This document shows positions 1 through 9,842 of a stretch of DNA of 64,000 nucleotides, piece by piece. Origin of the DNA: Oscillospiraceae bacterium (GTDB taxonomy: Bacteria; Bacillota; Clostridia; Oscillospirales; Acutalibacteraceae); the NCBI GenBank assembly GCA_902796905.1, contig CADBQU010000021.1, positions 52,491 through 116,490 of the forward strand. Direction: 5' to 3'. The notes under the pieces were generated by a model. It had not been told where the DNA came from and did no database searches. It saw only the letters and a program-made list of their open reading frames with translations. Both the position numbers and the translations under genes were made by a program. The first letter of the stretch is position 1, and each line of letters begins with the position of its first letter.

Positions 1-1
1 C

Positions 2-2470
2 AAGCTGCCCGTAACTCTTGCGCGGCATTTTGAGGATTATCCATCCTCTGCAAATTTCGGACAGCATGGCGGCGGACTTTTGCAAGATTACACCGAGGAT
101 ATTTTTGTAGGCTACCGTTATTTTGAAAGCTTTGAAAAAGAATATAAAAAAGTGGTTTTCCCGTTTGGATTTGGACTTTCTTATACCACATTTGAAATAA
201 AAGATAAAGCTTTTAAAGATGAAAATGGAATAATAACGGTTACGGTAAATGTTAAAAACACGGGAAATATGCCCGGTAAAGAGGTTTTGCAGCTTTATTA
301 TTCCGTACCTGATATAAATGATAGCGCTCGGCTTTCAGGTGCCGGAAAACAGCTTTGCGGCTTTGAAAAAACAAGGCTTTTGTTGCCCGGTGAAATGCAA
401 AGAATAAGTATTTCCTTTAAAATTGACAGTATGGCGGCTTTTGATGATACCGGTGTTTTAGGTAATAAATCCGTTTGGGTTATGGAAAAGGGCGAATATA
501 AATTAATGCTCGGTACCGATTCGCACAATACCGAGGTTATAGCCGTTCACACAGAACAGTGCACAAGAGTAACAAAACGCTGCCACGAAATTATAACCAC
601 CCTATTTGAAAGACTTACCCGCAGCGGAAAATATGAAAAGCTGCCGCAGCTAAGCACGGGCGACGGCTGCCATGGAATAAGTGCAATAGGCAAAACGGAA
701 ATTAAAGCCGAGAGTTTTAATAGCATACACGAAAAATTTTCCGGCTTTTGCATGGGAGAAAGCTACACATATTTGCTGTTGCCTGGAAGCGGAGGGGCTT
801 ACGGAATATCGTTTAAGGGTCTTGAAATGCCACATGATAATGCTGAAAACTTATGTGAAATTTATGTAAACAATGTTAAGGTAAAAAATTTAAAAGCAAC
901 GAAAAATTATGCTGAAATAATTCTGCCGCTTAGCCGTTGCAGCCTAAAAATTATACCGTTTAAAAACTTTAATGCGTATAGTATTATTTTTGACAAAGTA
1001 GATTCTTTAAATTGTATTTTTGCAGATAAACTTAACAGTATTGACGCGGCTAATTTTTATGAAAATGATTTTTTTATTACGACTGCCAATTACAATAACG
1101 GAAACGGTGATAGCGGTTCATATGTTACCAATTTTGACTGTGCAGGAAGATTTGCAACCTATAAGCTTGATGTTGCGGAAGCAGGAACATATGAAATTGC
1201 TTTCAAATATGCATATTCGGGTGAAGAAAAAGCTGTAAATACAATTATAACTGTGCTTGCCTCAAATATAGTGCAGCCTCTTGGTGGAAATCTGCTTAAA
1301 AGGACATATAACGAGGGCGAACCAAAGAGATTTATTACAGGCGACCGCTTTGCAATTTCGTTGCCACAAGGCAAAGTTTATTTAAAAATTGCAGCGGAAA
1401 ACGTTCCGTTCCCCGACATAAGCTTAATTTATCTTGAAAAGACAGAATGTGAAATAACCGCGGCGGATATTTCGCTTGACGATATAAAAAAACGCAATGA
1501 CGATTATCAGGGAATACCGCGTTGTCAGCTGATAGATGACCCCGCAAACTATCCGAAAAAAGGTATACAATTAAGCGAAGTATACCGCAATTCAGAGTTG
1601 ATGAAACCGTTTTTGGAGCAGCTTACCAACAGGGAACTTGCAACAATTGTTTCGGGAACAACCACAAATTTAACACCGGGTGGGGATGTAGGATGCAATT
1701 CACCGCTTCACGAACGCGGTGTTCCGGCGGCGCAAACGGCTGACGGACCCTGCGGTTTAAAGCAGTTTGACCAAATACCTATTGCTTTTCCGGTGGGAAT
1801 GGTACTGTCAGCTACCTTTAACAAGGAAATTTTTGCCGATTATGGGCTTTGTATGGCGGAGGAATGTTTAAAGTATAGTGTAGATTACCTTTTGGGTCCA
1901 TCAATAAATATTATTCGCAACCCTGCAGGTGGCAGAAATTGCACGTATAGTTCGGAAGATCCCTATCTTGCGGGCATTATGGCAGCTTACTGCATAAATG
2001 CACTGCAATCAAAAGGAATATCGGCGGTATTAAAGCATTATACGGCAAACAGCACCGAGTTTGAGCGATTGAAATCCAATAGCCGCATATCGGCAAGAGC
2101 GTTGCGTGAAATATATTTAAAGGCGTTTGAAATTGCCGTTAAAGAAAGCGACCCATGGTGTATGATGAGCTCATACAATCATGTAAACGATAAAAAGGTT
2201 TGTGAGGATTACACCCTTATAACCGAGATTCCGCACGATGAGTGGGGCTGGCACGGCATTTTTATGACCGACTGGTGGAACGACTCAAAGCACACCAATG
2301 AGTTGAAAGCGGGACATGACCTTAAAATGTCCGCAGGGAATATTGAGGAAGTAACGCAGGCATTGAATAGCGGCGAGCTTACCCGTGAGCAGGTATATGT
2401 TTGCGCAGAACGTGTGCTTAAAACGCTTATGAAAATAGGCAGAATAAAGAAAAAATTCGAGAAAGAATAA
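2..2470 (+). CDS. Circularly permuted GH3 beta-glucosidase, 5'-partial
   Basis: Glycoside hydrolase family 3, expected to release terminal beta-linked sugars, probably in the cytoplasm because no export signal is visible. The frame is open from base 2, so the gene starts left of the window; the TTG at 80 is internal. Domain order is reversed from ordinary GH3: the end of the C-terminal sandwich comes first (KLPVTL..., YTEDIFVGYRYFE, FPFGFGLSYT), then the fibronectin-III-like domain, then an insert of about 300 residues that may bind carbohydrate, and last the TIM barrel (1580-2460) with LKHYTANSTE, the REIYLKAFE helix and the nucleophile motif GIFMTDWW (Asp codon 2270-2272). The same permutation is known in Ruminococcus albus and Butyrivibrio beta-glucosidases. 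The acid/base Glu would lie off-window. GH116 follows 95 bp downstream. Confidence 0.93.
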   Translation, partial: KLPVTLARHFEDYPSSANFGQHGGGLLQDYTEDIFVGYRYFESFEKEYKKVVFPFGFGLSYTTFEIKDKAFKDENGIITVTVNVKNTGNMPGKEVLQLYYSVPDINDSARLSGAGKQLCGFEKTRLLLPGEMQRISISFKIDSMAAFDDTGVLGNKSVWVMEKGEYKLMLGTDSHNTEVIAVHTEQCTRVTKRCHEIITTLFERLTRSGKYEKLPQLSTGDGCHGISAIGKTEIKAESFNSIHEKFSGFCMGESYTYLLLPGSGGAYGISFKGLEMPHDNAENLCEIYVNNVKVKNLKATKNYAEIILPLSRCSLKIIPFKNFNAYSIIFDKVDSLNCIFADKLNSIDAANFYENDFFITTANYNNGNGDSGSYVTNFDCAGRFATYKLDVAEAGTYEIAFKYAYSGEEKAVNTIITVLASNIVQPLGGNLLKRTYNEGEPKRFITGDRFAISLPQGKVYLKIAAENVPFPDISLIYLEKTECEITAADISLDDIKKRNDDYQGIPRCQLIDDPANYPKKGIQLSEVYRNSELMKPFLEQLTNRELATIVSGTTTNLTPGGDVGCNSPLHERGVPAAQTADGPCGLKQFDQIPIAFPVGMVLSATFNKEIFADYGLCMAEECLKYSVDYLLGPSINIIRNPAGGRNCTYSSEDPYLAGIMAAYCINALQSKGISAVLKHYTANSTEFERLKSNSRISARALREIYLKAFEIAVKESDPWCMMSSYNHVNDKKVCEDYTLITEIPHDEWGWHGIFMTDWWNDSKHTNELKAGHDLKMSAGNIEEVTQALNSGELTREQVYVCAERVLKTLMKIGRIKKKFEKE

Positions 2471-2564
2471 AACTGAGATTTTTTTGTGTTTTTGTAGAGA
2501 AAATAATTAAATGATTATTAAACTTTATTTAAAAAGAAAAACTGCAACAATGTGAGGTATTATT

Positions 2565-5063
2565 ATGAAAAAATATACTGGTAATTACACAAAACAAATT
2601 GCTTTTCCGCTTGGCGGCATAGGTACGGGAAGTATATCGATTTCCGGCAACGGAATGCTTGTAGACCCCGAAATTAACGGTTATCCCGATAGAGAAAAAG
2701 AATGTAAATTTACAAATTTTGCAATTAAAGCCGAGGCAGACGGCAAAGTTATAGACAGCCGCTTGCTTAGCGGAGATCATATACACGACGCCGTAGGAAC
2801 CATACGCGGAAGTTACGGCGTCGGTAATGCGCCGCTGTCGGGCTTTAAGCATTTTGACAACAGTGTGTTTAAAGCTGAATTTCCTTTTGCCGAAATTGAA
2901 TTTAAGGATTCGGTTTTTCCGGCAGAAGTTGTATTGGAAGCATTTAATCCGTTTATTCCGTCCGATGATAAAAACAGCAGTATACCGGCGGCATTTTTTA
3001 ATATAACCATAAAAAATACATCAAATAAAAATATCAAATACACGGTTTTGGGAACATTATCAAATCTGTTAAAAAGCGGTGGGTTAAACCGTTACAGCGA
3101 AAAAAACGGTATAAAGATGATAACATTAAACGGCGGCGAAAAAAACGGTAACGATAATATAACCATAGCTACCGATTCGGAAAATACCGCTCATCAGGAT
3201 TACTGGTTTCGCGGCGGATGGTTTGATACGCTTACAATGTTTATGAACGAGCTTATTACTCCGGGCAGTATAACCAAGCGCACTTACGAAACCGAAAATT
3301 CCGGCGGAAACGGAGACGCCGCAACTTTAACGGCAGAGGTAAATTTAAAGCCGGGAGAAACCAAAACGGTAAAATTTTTAATTAGTTGGTATGTGCCGTA
3401 CTTACACGCCAAACCCGGCAATTGGTGGGGGTTATCCAAAGAAAAAGATTTGAAAAATTATTATGCGGTTTTATTTAAAAACTCAATCGAAACTGCAACA
3501 TATTGTTTTGAAAATTGGAAAAAACTTTATACCGAAACAAAAACATTTGCAAACGCTTTGTATTCGTCATCTGTTCCCGAAGAGGTTAAAGAAGCAATAC
3601 AGGCAAACCTTGCCATATTAAAATCCACTACATGTTTAAGGCTTGAAAACGGCAGTTTTTGGGCTTGGGAGGGAGTTTACCGAAACGTAGGCTCTTGCGC
3701 AGGCACTTGCCAGCATGTATGGAATTATGCTTACGCCTTGCCGTTTCTTTTTCCTAAGCTTGAAATGGGTATAAGAACAAATGAATTTAAGTATTGTCTT
3801 GAAAAAAGCGGAATGACGCATTTTAGAATGTCGGTGGATCTTGAACCTACCAAATGGGGCAGCAGACCCTGCGTAGACGGTCAAATGGGAAATGTGGTAA
3901 AGTGCTACAGGGAGTGGAAAATATCCGGCAATGACAAGTGGCTTAAAGATAATTGGGAAAATATTAAAAAAACCATAGAATATGCTTGGAGCAAAGAAAA
4001 TTTTGATAAATGGGACCCCGAAAAAAGCGGAGTTATAACCGGCAGACAGCACCATACGCTTGATGTTGAGATGTTCGGGCTTTATTCTTGGCTTACGGGA
4101 TTTTATCATGCGGCACTTCTTGCAGGTGCCGAAATGGCAGAATATTTAGGCGAAAAAAATACTGCCGATGAATACCGTGCCTTATTTAAAAAAGGCAAAA
4201 AAACACTTGACAAAACATTTAACGGCGAATATTACGAGCAAAAAATAGACATAACCGATAAATCTTTGCTTGATAATTATAAAAATGCTCAGGATTATTG
4301 GGATGATGAAACAAAGCAAATAAAGTACCAGATAATTTCGGGCTGCGGTATAGACCAGGTGCTTGCAGATTGGCATACCGATATAGTGGGGCTTGAAAAC
4401 GTATTTAAAAAAGAGCACCGTAAAAGTGCGCTTGAGGCAATTTATAAGTATAACTTTGTTAAAATGCACGATTATCATAACCCATGTCGTGTATTTGCCT
4501 GTAATGATGAAAAAGGCGTTACTATGTTTTGCTGGCCCAATATAGAAAAGAAACCGAAAATACCGGTGCCGTACAGCGAAGAATGTATGACCGGATTTGA
4601 ATATGCCGTAGCGGATAATATGTTACAATGCGGTATGGAAGATAAGGCACTTGAAATTGTAAGGGCAATTAGGGAGAGATATAACGGAGAATTACGAAAT
4701 CCTTGGGCGGAAATAGAGTGCGGGGCAAGCTATGCGCGAGCTATGGCGTCCTATTCGTTTTTGCTTACATACAGCGGATTTATTTTTGATATGCCCAAAA
4801 AACGCATAGGCTTTAATCCTATTAAAAACGGCAAGTATTTTTGGTCTGTTGACGGTGCATGGGGTACTGTTGAGTGCTTAAAAGAAAATTATGATTTTGC
4901 TGTTTTGTACGGTGAAATTGAACTTAAAACCTTTATTACAAAGCTTGGTTTTGTATCAAACGTTTTGCTGAACGATAAACCGGTTTGCTTTAAAGCCAAC
5001 GGAGATGCGGTTGCTATAAATTGTACCTTGCACAAAAACGATATTTTGAAAATTTGTAAATAA
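2565..5063 (+). CDS. GH116 family glycosidase (beta-glucosidase/glucosylceramidase-like)
   Basis: 832 residues, the usual size for GH116, a family of retaining beta-glucosidases and beta-xylosidases related to human GBA2. The N-terminal sandwich opens with FPLGGIGTGS at residues 14-23, the family signature. The C-terminal (alpha/alpha)6 barrel shows GTCQHVWNYAYALP, VDGQMGNVVKCYREWK and LDVEMFGLYSWLTGFY; the Glu in the last motif is probably the nucleophile, by family analogy. No signal peptide is seen, so a cytoplasmic enzyme acting on imported oligosaccharides is likely. It lies downstream of GH3 on the same strand with a GTGAGG-type ribosome site, and ends at the hairpin/terminator module shared with fucI. 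Substrate specificity cannot be read from sequence. Confidence 0.9.
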   Translation: MKKYTGNYTKQIAFPLGGIGTGSISISGNGMLVDPEINGYPDREKECKFTNFAIKAEADGKVIDSRLLSGDHIHDAVGTIRGSYGVGNAPLSGFKHFDNSVFKAEFPFAEIEFKDSVFPAEVVLEAFNPFIPSDDKNSSIPAAFFNITIKNTSNKNIKYTVLGTLSNLLKSGGLNRYSEKNGIKMITLNGGEKNGNDNITIATDSENTAHQDYWFRGGWFDTLTMFMNELITPGSITKRTYETENSGGNGDAATLTAEVNLKPGETKTVKFLISWYVPYLHAKPGNWWGLSKEKDLKNYYAVLFKNSIETATYCFENWKKLYTETKTFANALYSSSVPEEVKEAIQANLAILKSTTCLRLENGSFWAWEGVYRNVGSCAGTCQHVWNYAYALPFLFPKLEMGIRTNEFKYCLEKSGMTHFRMSVDLEPTKWGSRPCVDGQMGNVVKCYREWKISGNDKWLKDNWENIKKTIEYAWSKENFDKWDPEKSGVITGRQHHTLDVEMFGLYSWLTGFYHAALLAGAEMAEYLGEKNTADEYRALFKKGKKTLDKTFNGEYYEQKIDITDKSLLDNYKNAQDYWDDETKQIKYQIISGCGIDQVLADWHTDIVGLENVFKKEHRKSALEAIYKYNFVKMHDYHNPCRVFACNDEKGVTMFCWPNIEKKPKIPVPYSEECMTGFEYAVADNMLQCGMEDKALEIVRAIRERYNGELRNPWAEIECGASYARAMASYSFLLTYSGFIFDMPKKRIGFNPIKNGKYFWSVDGAWGTVECLKENYDFAVLYGEIELKTFITKLGFVSNVLLNDKPVCFKANGDAVAINCTLHKNDILKICK

Positions 5064-5085
5064 AAGGTAGTATTATATAAATAAA

Positions 5086-5225
5086 GCGTTACAAAAATTT
5101 AAAAATTTACAATGTAAATAATTTTTGTAACGCAAAAAACAAAACAATTAATAAAAAGGCGAAAAATAGTTTTTATAAAAAAATTACCGTTCGGGAGCAA
5201 CACTGCTTTCGAACGGTTTTTTATT
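5086..5225 (+). repeat. 3'-UTR hairpin plus terminator module, copy A
   Basis: First of two near-identical intergenic modules (second at 8128-8276). It starts with a perfect 14 bp inverted repeat, GCGTTACAAAAATT (5086-5099) against AATTTTTGTAACGC (5120-5133), enclosing a small ATTTAC/GTAAAT hairpin. A stretch of about 50 nt shared with copy B follows, then the terminator at 5186-5225. It lies between GH116 and the convergent AraC gene. Confidence 0.85.
5186..5225 (+). terminator. Bidirectional intrinsic terminator (GH116 / AraC)
   Basis: The stem ACCGTTCGGGAGCA / TGCTTTCGAACGGT has a four-base ACAC loop and two G-T wobbles, followed by TTTTTT. On the minus strand the same stem is followed by a run of T, so it can also stop transcription from the AraC gene. 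The hairpin recurs at 8238-8275. Confidence 0.9.
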
Positions 5226-5271
5226 ATGGCTTTAGCCGGATAGGCTTATAGCCCTTGTGCAAACTACCGTT

Positions 5272-6132
5272 TTACGGGTGGTTTTGATTGATTTTTAAAT
5301 AAAGTTTAGGTGAAATTCCTTTTTCTTTTTTAAATATTCTTGCAAAATAACTTGGATCGTTAAAGCCGTTTTCAACTGTAATATCAGTTATGGTTTTCTG
5401 TGTGGATTTTAGCTCGCGACAAGCATTTTCTATTCTTATTTTATTAATATAATTTATCGGAGTGGCTCCGGTTATTTCTTTAAAGGAATGACATAGATAT
5501 TTTTTATTCAATCCGCACACTGCAGATAAATCATCTAAGCTTATTTTTTCAACATAGTGCTCATCTATCCATTTAAGTAAATTTTCAATCTCATTTATTT
5601 TTTTCCTTCTTCTTTTTTCTGTTCCTATTTCTATTTTATTTAAAGAATAAAGATTGAAAAATATATTATACAGTAAACCATACGATGAAAGCTCATAATA
5701 TTTCGGTTTAAAATGAAAAAGATTAAAAAAAGAAATAAGCTCGGCATAAAGTTTGCTTTCATCCCGATTAAGAAGAGCGGTAACTGTTTTTTCTCCGCTT
5801 ACCAAAGGAAATAAGATTTCCGATATCTTATCTTGATGACTTCTAAAAAGCATTTTTAAATCAAAAACCAATACTTCGTATATGCAGTTATCCGGTTCGC
5901 CCCTGTGCAGAAACCCGCAGTTTATAAAAGCAATATCTCCCTGTTTTAAGCTGTACTCAACATTTTGAATAAACAGCTTAAAATTTCCGCTTAAAATATG
6001 AATTATTTCAAACTCATTGTGCCAATGAAGAGGCATAATATACTGAAAATAATTTTTATTAACATAGTAATATTGAAGCGGAAATTCACCGGTTCCGTGT
6101 TTTTTATTTTCGTAATAATCGTATATTTTCAT
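5272..6132 (-). CDS. AraC family transcriptional regulator
   Basis: 286 residues with an N-terminal cupin-like sensor (about 30-100, LHWHNEFEIIHILSG then FLHRGEP) and a C-terminal double helix-turn-helix (about 188-280, LSAVCGLNKKYLCHSFKE and the family signature ENGFNDPSYFARIFKKEKG). Regulators of this build usually sense a sugar and activate nearby catabolic genes. It is divergent from fucI and shares a 171 bp intergenic region with it, so L-fucose or a related sugar is the obvious inducer to test, although the ligand is inferred only from position. It converges on GH116 and shares its terminator. Confidence 0.9.
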   Translation of the reverse strand: MKIYDYYENKKHGTGEFPLQYYYVNKNYFQYIMPLHWHNEFEIIHILSGNFKLFIQNVEYSLKQGDIAFINCGFLHRGEPDNCIYEVLVFDLKMLFRSHQDKISEILFPLVSGEKTVTALLNRDESKLYAELISFFNLFHFKPKYYELSSYGLLYNIFFNLYSLNKIEIGTEKRRRKKINEIENLLKWIDEHYVEKISLDDLSAVCGLNKKYLCHSFKEITGATPINYINKIRIENACRELKSTQKTITDITVENGFNDPSYFARIFKKEKGISPKLYLKINQNHP

Positions 6133-6303
6133 AATTTTTTCAAAAAATGAATTTTGTCCTTTTTTTAGCTATTATTTTTATAGTATTATATCATAAATAT
6201 GACTATAATACAATTATAAATATAAAATTATAATAAAATTTTATGGATAGATTGCCGTTTAGACGAATTATATAAAAAATCTAATAATAAAGAAGTGTGA
6301 AAA

Positions 6304-8100
6304 ATGAAAGAAAACAGATACATAGGAGAATATCCCGTAATAGGAATAAGACCTACTATTGATGGCAGAAGAGGCGTGCTGGGAGTTCGCGAATCGCTGG
6401 AAGATCAGACTATGAATATGGCAAGATCTGCCGCAAAGCTTTTTACGGAAAACCTTAAATATTCAAACGGAGAGCCCGTTAAGGTAATTATTGCGGATAC
6501 AACAATAGGCAGAGTAGCGGAAGCTGCTGCCTGCGCGGATAAGTTTCGCAAAGCCGGTGTTGATATAACGCTTACCGTTACTCCTTGCTGGTGCTACGGT
6601 GCCGAAACTATGGATATGGAAAAGGATACCATTAAAGCGGTTTGGGGATTTAACGGTACAGAAAGACCGGGAGCCGTATACTTGGCGTCGGTTCTTGCTA
6701 CCCATGCACAAAAGGGACTTCCGGCATTCGGCATTTACGGACAGGATGTATGTAACGCCGACGACACCGATATCCCCGAAGACGTTCGCGAAAAATTGCT
6801 TCGTTTTGGCAGGGCGGCGGTAGCGGCGGCTACAATGCGCGGTAAATCGTATTTACAGATAGGTTCTATTACAATGGGCATAGGCGGTTCTATAATTGAT
6901 CCGCATTTTATTGAAGACTATTTGGGTATGCGTGTTGAATCGGTAGACGAGGTAGAAATAATCCGTAGAATAACCGAGGGTATTTATGACGAAAAAGAGT
7001 ATAAAAAAGCTCTTGAATGGTCTAAAAAATATTGTAAAACAGGGTTTGATAAAAATCCTGAAAACCTTCAAAAAACAGATAAAGAAAAAGCGGAGGATTG
7101 GGAATTTACCGTTAAAATGTGCGTTATAATAAAAGACCTTATGAACGGTAACAAAAACCTTCCTAAAGGTTGCGAAGAAGAGGCTGTAGGACATAACGCA
7201 ATAGCCGCGGGCTTCCAAGGTCAGCGCCAGTGGACCGATTTTTACCCGAACTGTGATTTTCCCGAAGCACTTCTTAATACTTCGTTTGATTGGAACGGGG
7301 CCAGAGAACCGTATATATTGGCAACCGAAAATGATGTTTTAAACGGACTGGGTATGCTGTTTATGAAATTGCTTACCAACCGTGCCCAAATGTTTGCGGA
7401 TGTAAGAACATGCTGGAACGGTAACTCCGTTAAGCGTTGTACCGGCTATGAACTTGAAGGACACGCAAAAGAGGCAGATGGTTTTATACACCTGATAAAT
7501 TCAGGTGCTTGTTGTCTTGATGCCAACGGTGCGGCTAAAGATAAAAACGGCAACGCCGTTATGAAGCCATGGTATGATGTAACGGAAGACGACCAAAAGG
7601 CTATTATGGATAATACCACATGGAATTATGCAGACTTAGGATATTTTAGAGGCGGCGGATTTTCTTCGCGATTTGAAACAAAGGCCGAAATGCCGGCCAC
7701 AATGATACGGCTCAACCTTATAAAAGGCTTGGGTCCGGTACTGCAAATAGCAGAGGGCTGGACCGTAGATTTGCCGGCAGAGGTTAGTGATACATTATGG
7801 AAACGCACCGACTTTACCTGGCCTTGCACGTGGTTTACACCGCGCGTTACAAAAAGCGGTCCGTTTAAATCGGCTTACGATGTTATGAATAATTGGGGCG
7901 CTAACCACGGCGCTATATCTTACGGACATATCGGTGCGGATTTAATTACACTTTGCTCAATTTTACGTATTCCGGTTTGTATGCACAATGTGCCGGAAAG
8001 CGATATATTCCGTCCGGCGGCGTGGAATGCATTTGGAATGGATAAAGAGAGCGCGGATTACAGAGCCTGCGCTAACTACGGCGCACAGTTTAAAAAGTAA
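6304..8100 (+). CDS. fucI: L-fucose isomerase
   Basis: 598 residues, matching the roughly 590 of characterised FucI. It interconverts L-fucose and L-fuculose (and D-arabinose and D-ribulose), the first step of fucose catabolism, in the cytoplasm, and is Mn2+-dependent. Visible signatures are [20 protein letters not shown] at the N-terminus, [11 protein letters not shown] and FADVRTCW around the expected metal ligands, and [13 protein letters not shown] with [12 protein letters not shown] near the C-terminus. The start is ATG behind AAGAAGTG. No fuculokinase or aldolase is adjacent, so the rest of the pathway must be elsewhere. The divergent AraC gene is the likely regulator. The gene ends at module copy B. 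Confidence 0.95.
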   Translation: MKENRYIGEYPVIGIRPTIDGRRGVLGVRESLEDQTMNMARSAAKLFTENLKYSNGEPVKVIIADTTIGRVAEAAACADKFRKAGVDITLTVTPCWCYGAETMDMEKDTIKAVWGFNGTERPGAVYLASVLATHAQKGLPAFGIYGQDVCNADDTDIPEDVREKLLRFGRAAVAAATMRGKSYLQIGSITMGIGGSIIDPHFIEDYLGMRVESVDEVEIIRRITEGIYDEKEYKKALEWSKKYCKTGFDKNPENLQKTDKEKAEDWEFTVKMCVIIKDLMNGNKNLPKGCEEEAVGHNAIAAGFQGQRQWTDFYPNCDFPEALLNTSFDWNGAREPYILATENDVLNGLGMLFMKLLTNRAQMFADVRTCWNGNSVKRCTGYELEGHAKEADGFIHLINSGACCLDANGAAKDKNGNAVMKPWYDVTEDDQKAIMDNTTWNYADLGYFRGGGFSSRFETKAEMPATMIRLNLIKGLGPVLQIAEGWTVDLPAEVSDTLWKRTDFTWPCTWFTPRVTKSGPFKSAYDVMNNWGANHGAISYGHIGADLITLCSILRIPVCMHNVPESDIFRPAAWNAFGMDKESADYRACANYGAQFKK

Positions 8101-8127
8101 ATTTTTTAAAAAAGTAAAAAGAAAAGA

Positions 8128-8276
8128 GCGGTATTTTTATTTATAAAAATTTGAAAATTTACAATGTAAATAACTTTTGTACCGCAAAAAACAAAACAAT
8201 TAATAAAAAAGCATAAAATTGTTTTTATAAAAAAATTACCGTTCGGGAGCAACACTGCTTTCGGACGGTTTTTTAT
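8128..8276 (+). repeat. 3'-UTR hairpin plus terminator module, copy B
   Basis: Second copy of the 5086-5225 module. From about 8142 it aligns with copy A almost without gaps through the terminator. The closing stem has changed in concert: copy A pairs GCGTTA with TAACGC, copy B pairs GCGGTA (8128-8133) with TACCGC (8180-8185). A second arm change in the terminator is absorbed as a G-T wobble. Confidence 0.85.
8238..8275 (+). terminator. Intrinsic terminator of fucI
   Basis: Hairpin ACCGTTCG (8238-8245) with CGGACGGT (8262-8269), the same GGAGCAACACTGCTT core as at 5186-5225, then TTTTTT. Placed 137 bp after the fucI stop. Confidence 0.9.
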
Positions 8277-8303
8277 TGAAAAATTTTTATAGTATGTTAT
8301 AAT
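8276..8303 (+). promoter_or_regulatory. Sigma-A-type promoter for fprA
   Basis: TTGAAA (8276-8281), a 16 bp spacer, then TATAAT (8298-8303). Transcription would start near 8310, giving an untranslated leader of about 335 nt before fprA. Confidence 0.6.
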
Positions 8304-8309
8304 ATTAAA

Positions 8310-8645
8310 AAGTGCGTTACAGACAAAACAATCACTGCTTTGTTTAGAAAAAGGATTTTAAAAAAGCTTTTTGTTTTTTATTTGCTGTAATTTAACAAAG
8401 AAGTAAATTAATTAAAAGCTTTCGGCTTTTTAATTATTAATATGGCAGTAACATATTGCCTTGTTTTTATTAATTAAAAGCCGCAAATATAAGCCGAAAA
8501 TATGCGGCAATACGGTTGTGCTGCGGCTTTTTGGCAAAAAAATAATTTTTTAAGCTAAAGCGCTGTTTTTTATATTAACAAACAATAATATGCACTTAAA
8601 TATTATGCGAAATTTTTTAAATTATTAAAACAACGGAGGCATTTT
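8310..8645 (+). promoter_or_regulatory. Long structured 5' leader of fprA
   Basis: No gene is visible here. The leader holds an ATTAAAAGC / GCTTTTTAAT hairpin (about 8410-8436). It also holds a potential switch: AAAAGCCGCA (8476-8485) can pair with TGCGGCTTTT (8522-8531), forming a terminator-like hairpin ending in a T run, or its GCCGCA can pair with the nearer TGCGGC (8503-8508). Only one can form at a time. It ends with a strong AACGGAGG ribosome site. No known riboswitch class was recognised. Confidence 0.4.
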
Positions 8646-9794
8646 ATGAATATTACAAATGATATTAAATATATAGGCGTTAACGACCACGCAATTGACC
8701 TTTTTGAGGGGCAGTATACTGTGCCTAACGGTATGGCTTATAATTCTTATGTTATTAAAGACGAAAAAATTGCGGTTTTAGATACGGTAGATAAAAATTT
8801 TTCGGAAGAATGGTTTAATAATTTAAAAGAGGCAACCGAAAAAGAGCCGGATTATTTAATAGTACAGCATATGGAGCCCGATCATTCGGCTAATATAGAT
8901 AATTTTATGTCGATTTACAAAAACACTAAAATTGTTGCAACCGATAAAGCCTTTAAAATGATGCAGCAATTTTTTGGCACCGATTACAAAGAAAGAGCCA
9001 TAGTTGTTAAAGAAGGCGACACATTAAATTTAGGCAAACACACATTAACGTTTATTATGGCGCCTATGGTGCATTGGCCGGAAGTTATGGTTACTTACGA
9101 CAGTTTTGACAAGGTTTTGTTTTCGGCTGACGGCTTTGGAAAATTCGGAGCTTTAGATGTTGAAGAGGACTGGGCTTGCGAAGCCAGGCGCTATTATATA
9201 GGCATTGTAGGCAAATACGGTTTACAGGTACAAAACCTTTTAAAAAAGGCAAGCGCTTTGGATATAAAAACCATTTGTCCTTTGCACGGACCTATTTTAA
9301 CCGAAAACTTGGAATATTATATTAATTTATATAATATTTGGTCTTCTTACGGCGTTGAAAGCGAGGGTGTTGTTATAGCATACACCTCTGTTTACGGCAA
9401 TACCAAAAAGGCTGCCGAAACATTGCAACAGCTTTTAACAAAAAAAGGCTGTAAAAAGGTTGTTTTAAACGATTTGGCAAGATGCGATATGGCAGAAGCG
9501 GTTGAAGACGCTTTTAGGTACGGCAAAATTGTTTTGGCTACAACTACTTATAACGCCGATATTTTTCCGTTTATGCGTGAATTTATAAATCATTTAACCG
9601 AGCGGAATTTTCTAAATAAAAAAATAGGCATTATAGAAAACGGAAGCTGGGCGCCTACCGCCGCAAAAACAATTAAAAAAATGTTTGAAAACAGCAAAAA
9701 TTTGGAATTTACCGATACCACCGTTACGGTAAAATCCGCTTTAAATAAAGAAAGTTTAAATCAGATAGAAGCATTGGCTGAGGAATTGCTTTAA
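8646..9794 (+). CDS. fprA: FprA family A-type flavodiiron protein
   Basis: 382 residues with a metallo-beta-lactamase-like diiron domain (about 1-250) and a C-terminal flavodoxin domain (about 255-382, with the FMN loop YTSVYGNTKKAAE). Flavodiiron proteins reduce O2 to water, or NO to N2O, in the cytoplasm of anaerobes using rubredoxin or a similar donor. The diiron ligands are present: HMEPDH at residues 75-80, HWPEV, SADGFG and LHGP. No rubredoxin or NADH oxidoreductase module is fused or adjacent. The gene has its own promoter and an unusually long structured leader, which suggests post-initiation control. O2 is the more likely substrate for this group, but that is inference. Confidence 0.94.
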   Translation: MNITNDIKYIGVNDHAIDLFEGQYTVPNGMAYNSYVIKDEKIAVLDTVDKNFSEEWFNNLKEATEKEPDYLIVQHMEPDHSANIDNFMSIYKNTKIVATDKAFKMMQQFFGTDYKERAIVVKEGDTLNLGKHTLTFIMAPMVHWPEVMVTYDSFDKVLFSADGFGKFGALDVEEDWACEARRYYIGIVGKYGLQVQNLLKKASALDIKTICPLHGPILTENLEYYINLYNIWSSYGVESEGVVIAYTSVYGNTKKAAETLQQLLTKKGCKKVVLNDLARCDMAEAVEDAFRYGKIVLATTTYNADIFPFMREFINHLTERNFLNKKIGIIENGSWAPTAAKTIKKMFENSKNLEFTDTTVTVKSALNKESLNQIEALAEELL

Positions 9795-9842
9795 AGAAAA
9801 ATTTAAAAATTGATTTTAACTTTTAAAGAAGGGTAAAAAGAT

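Noticed and set aside
3636..4478. Minus-strand frames inside GH116
   Set aside because: Fully inside a clear GH116 gene; products are typical antisense translations.
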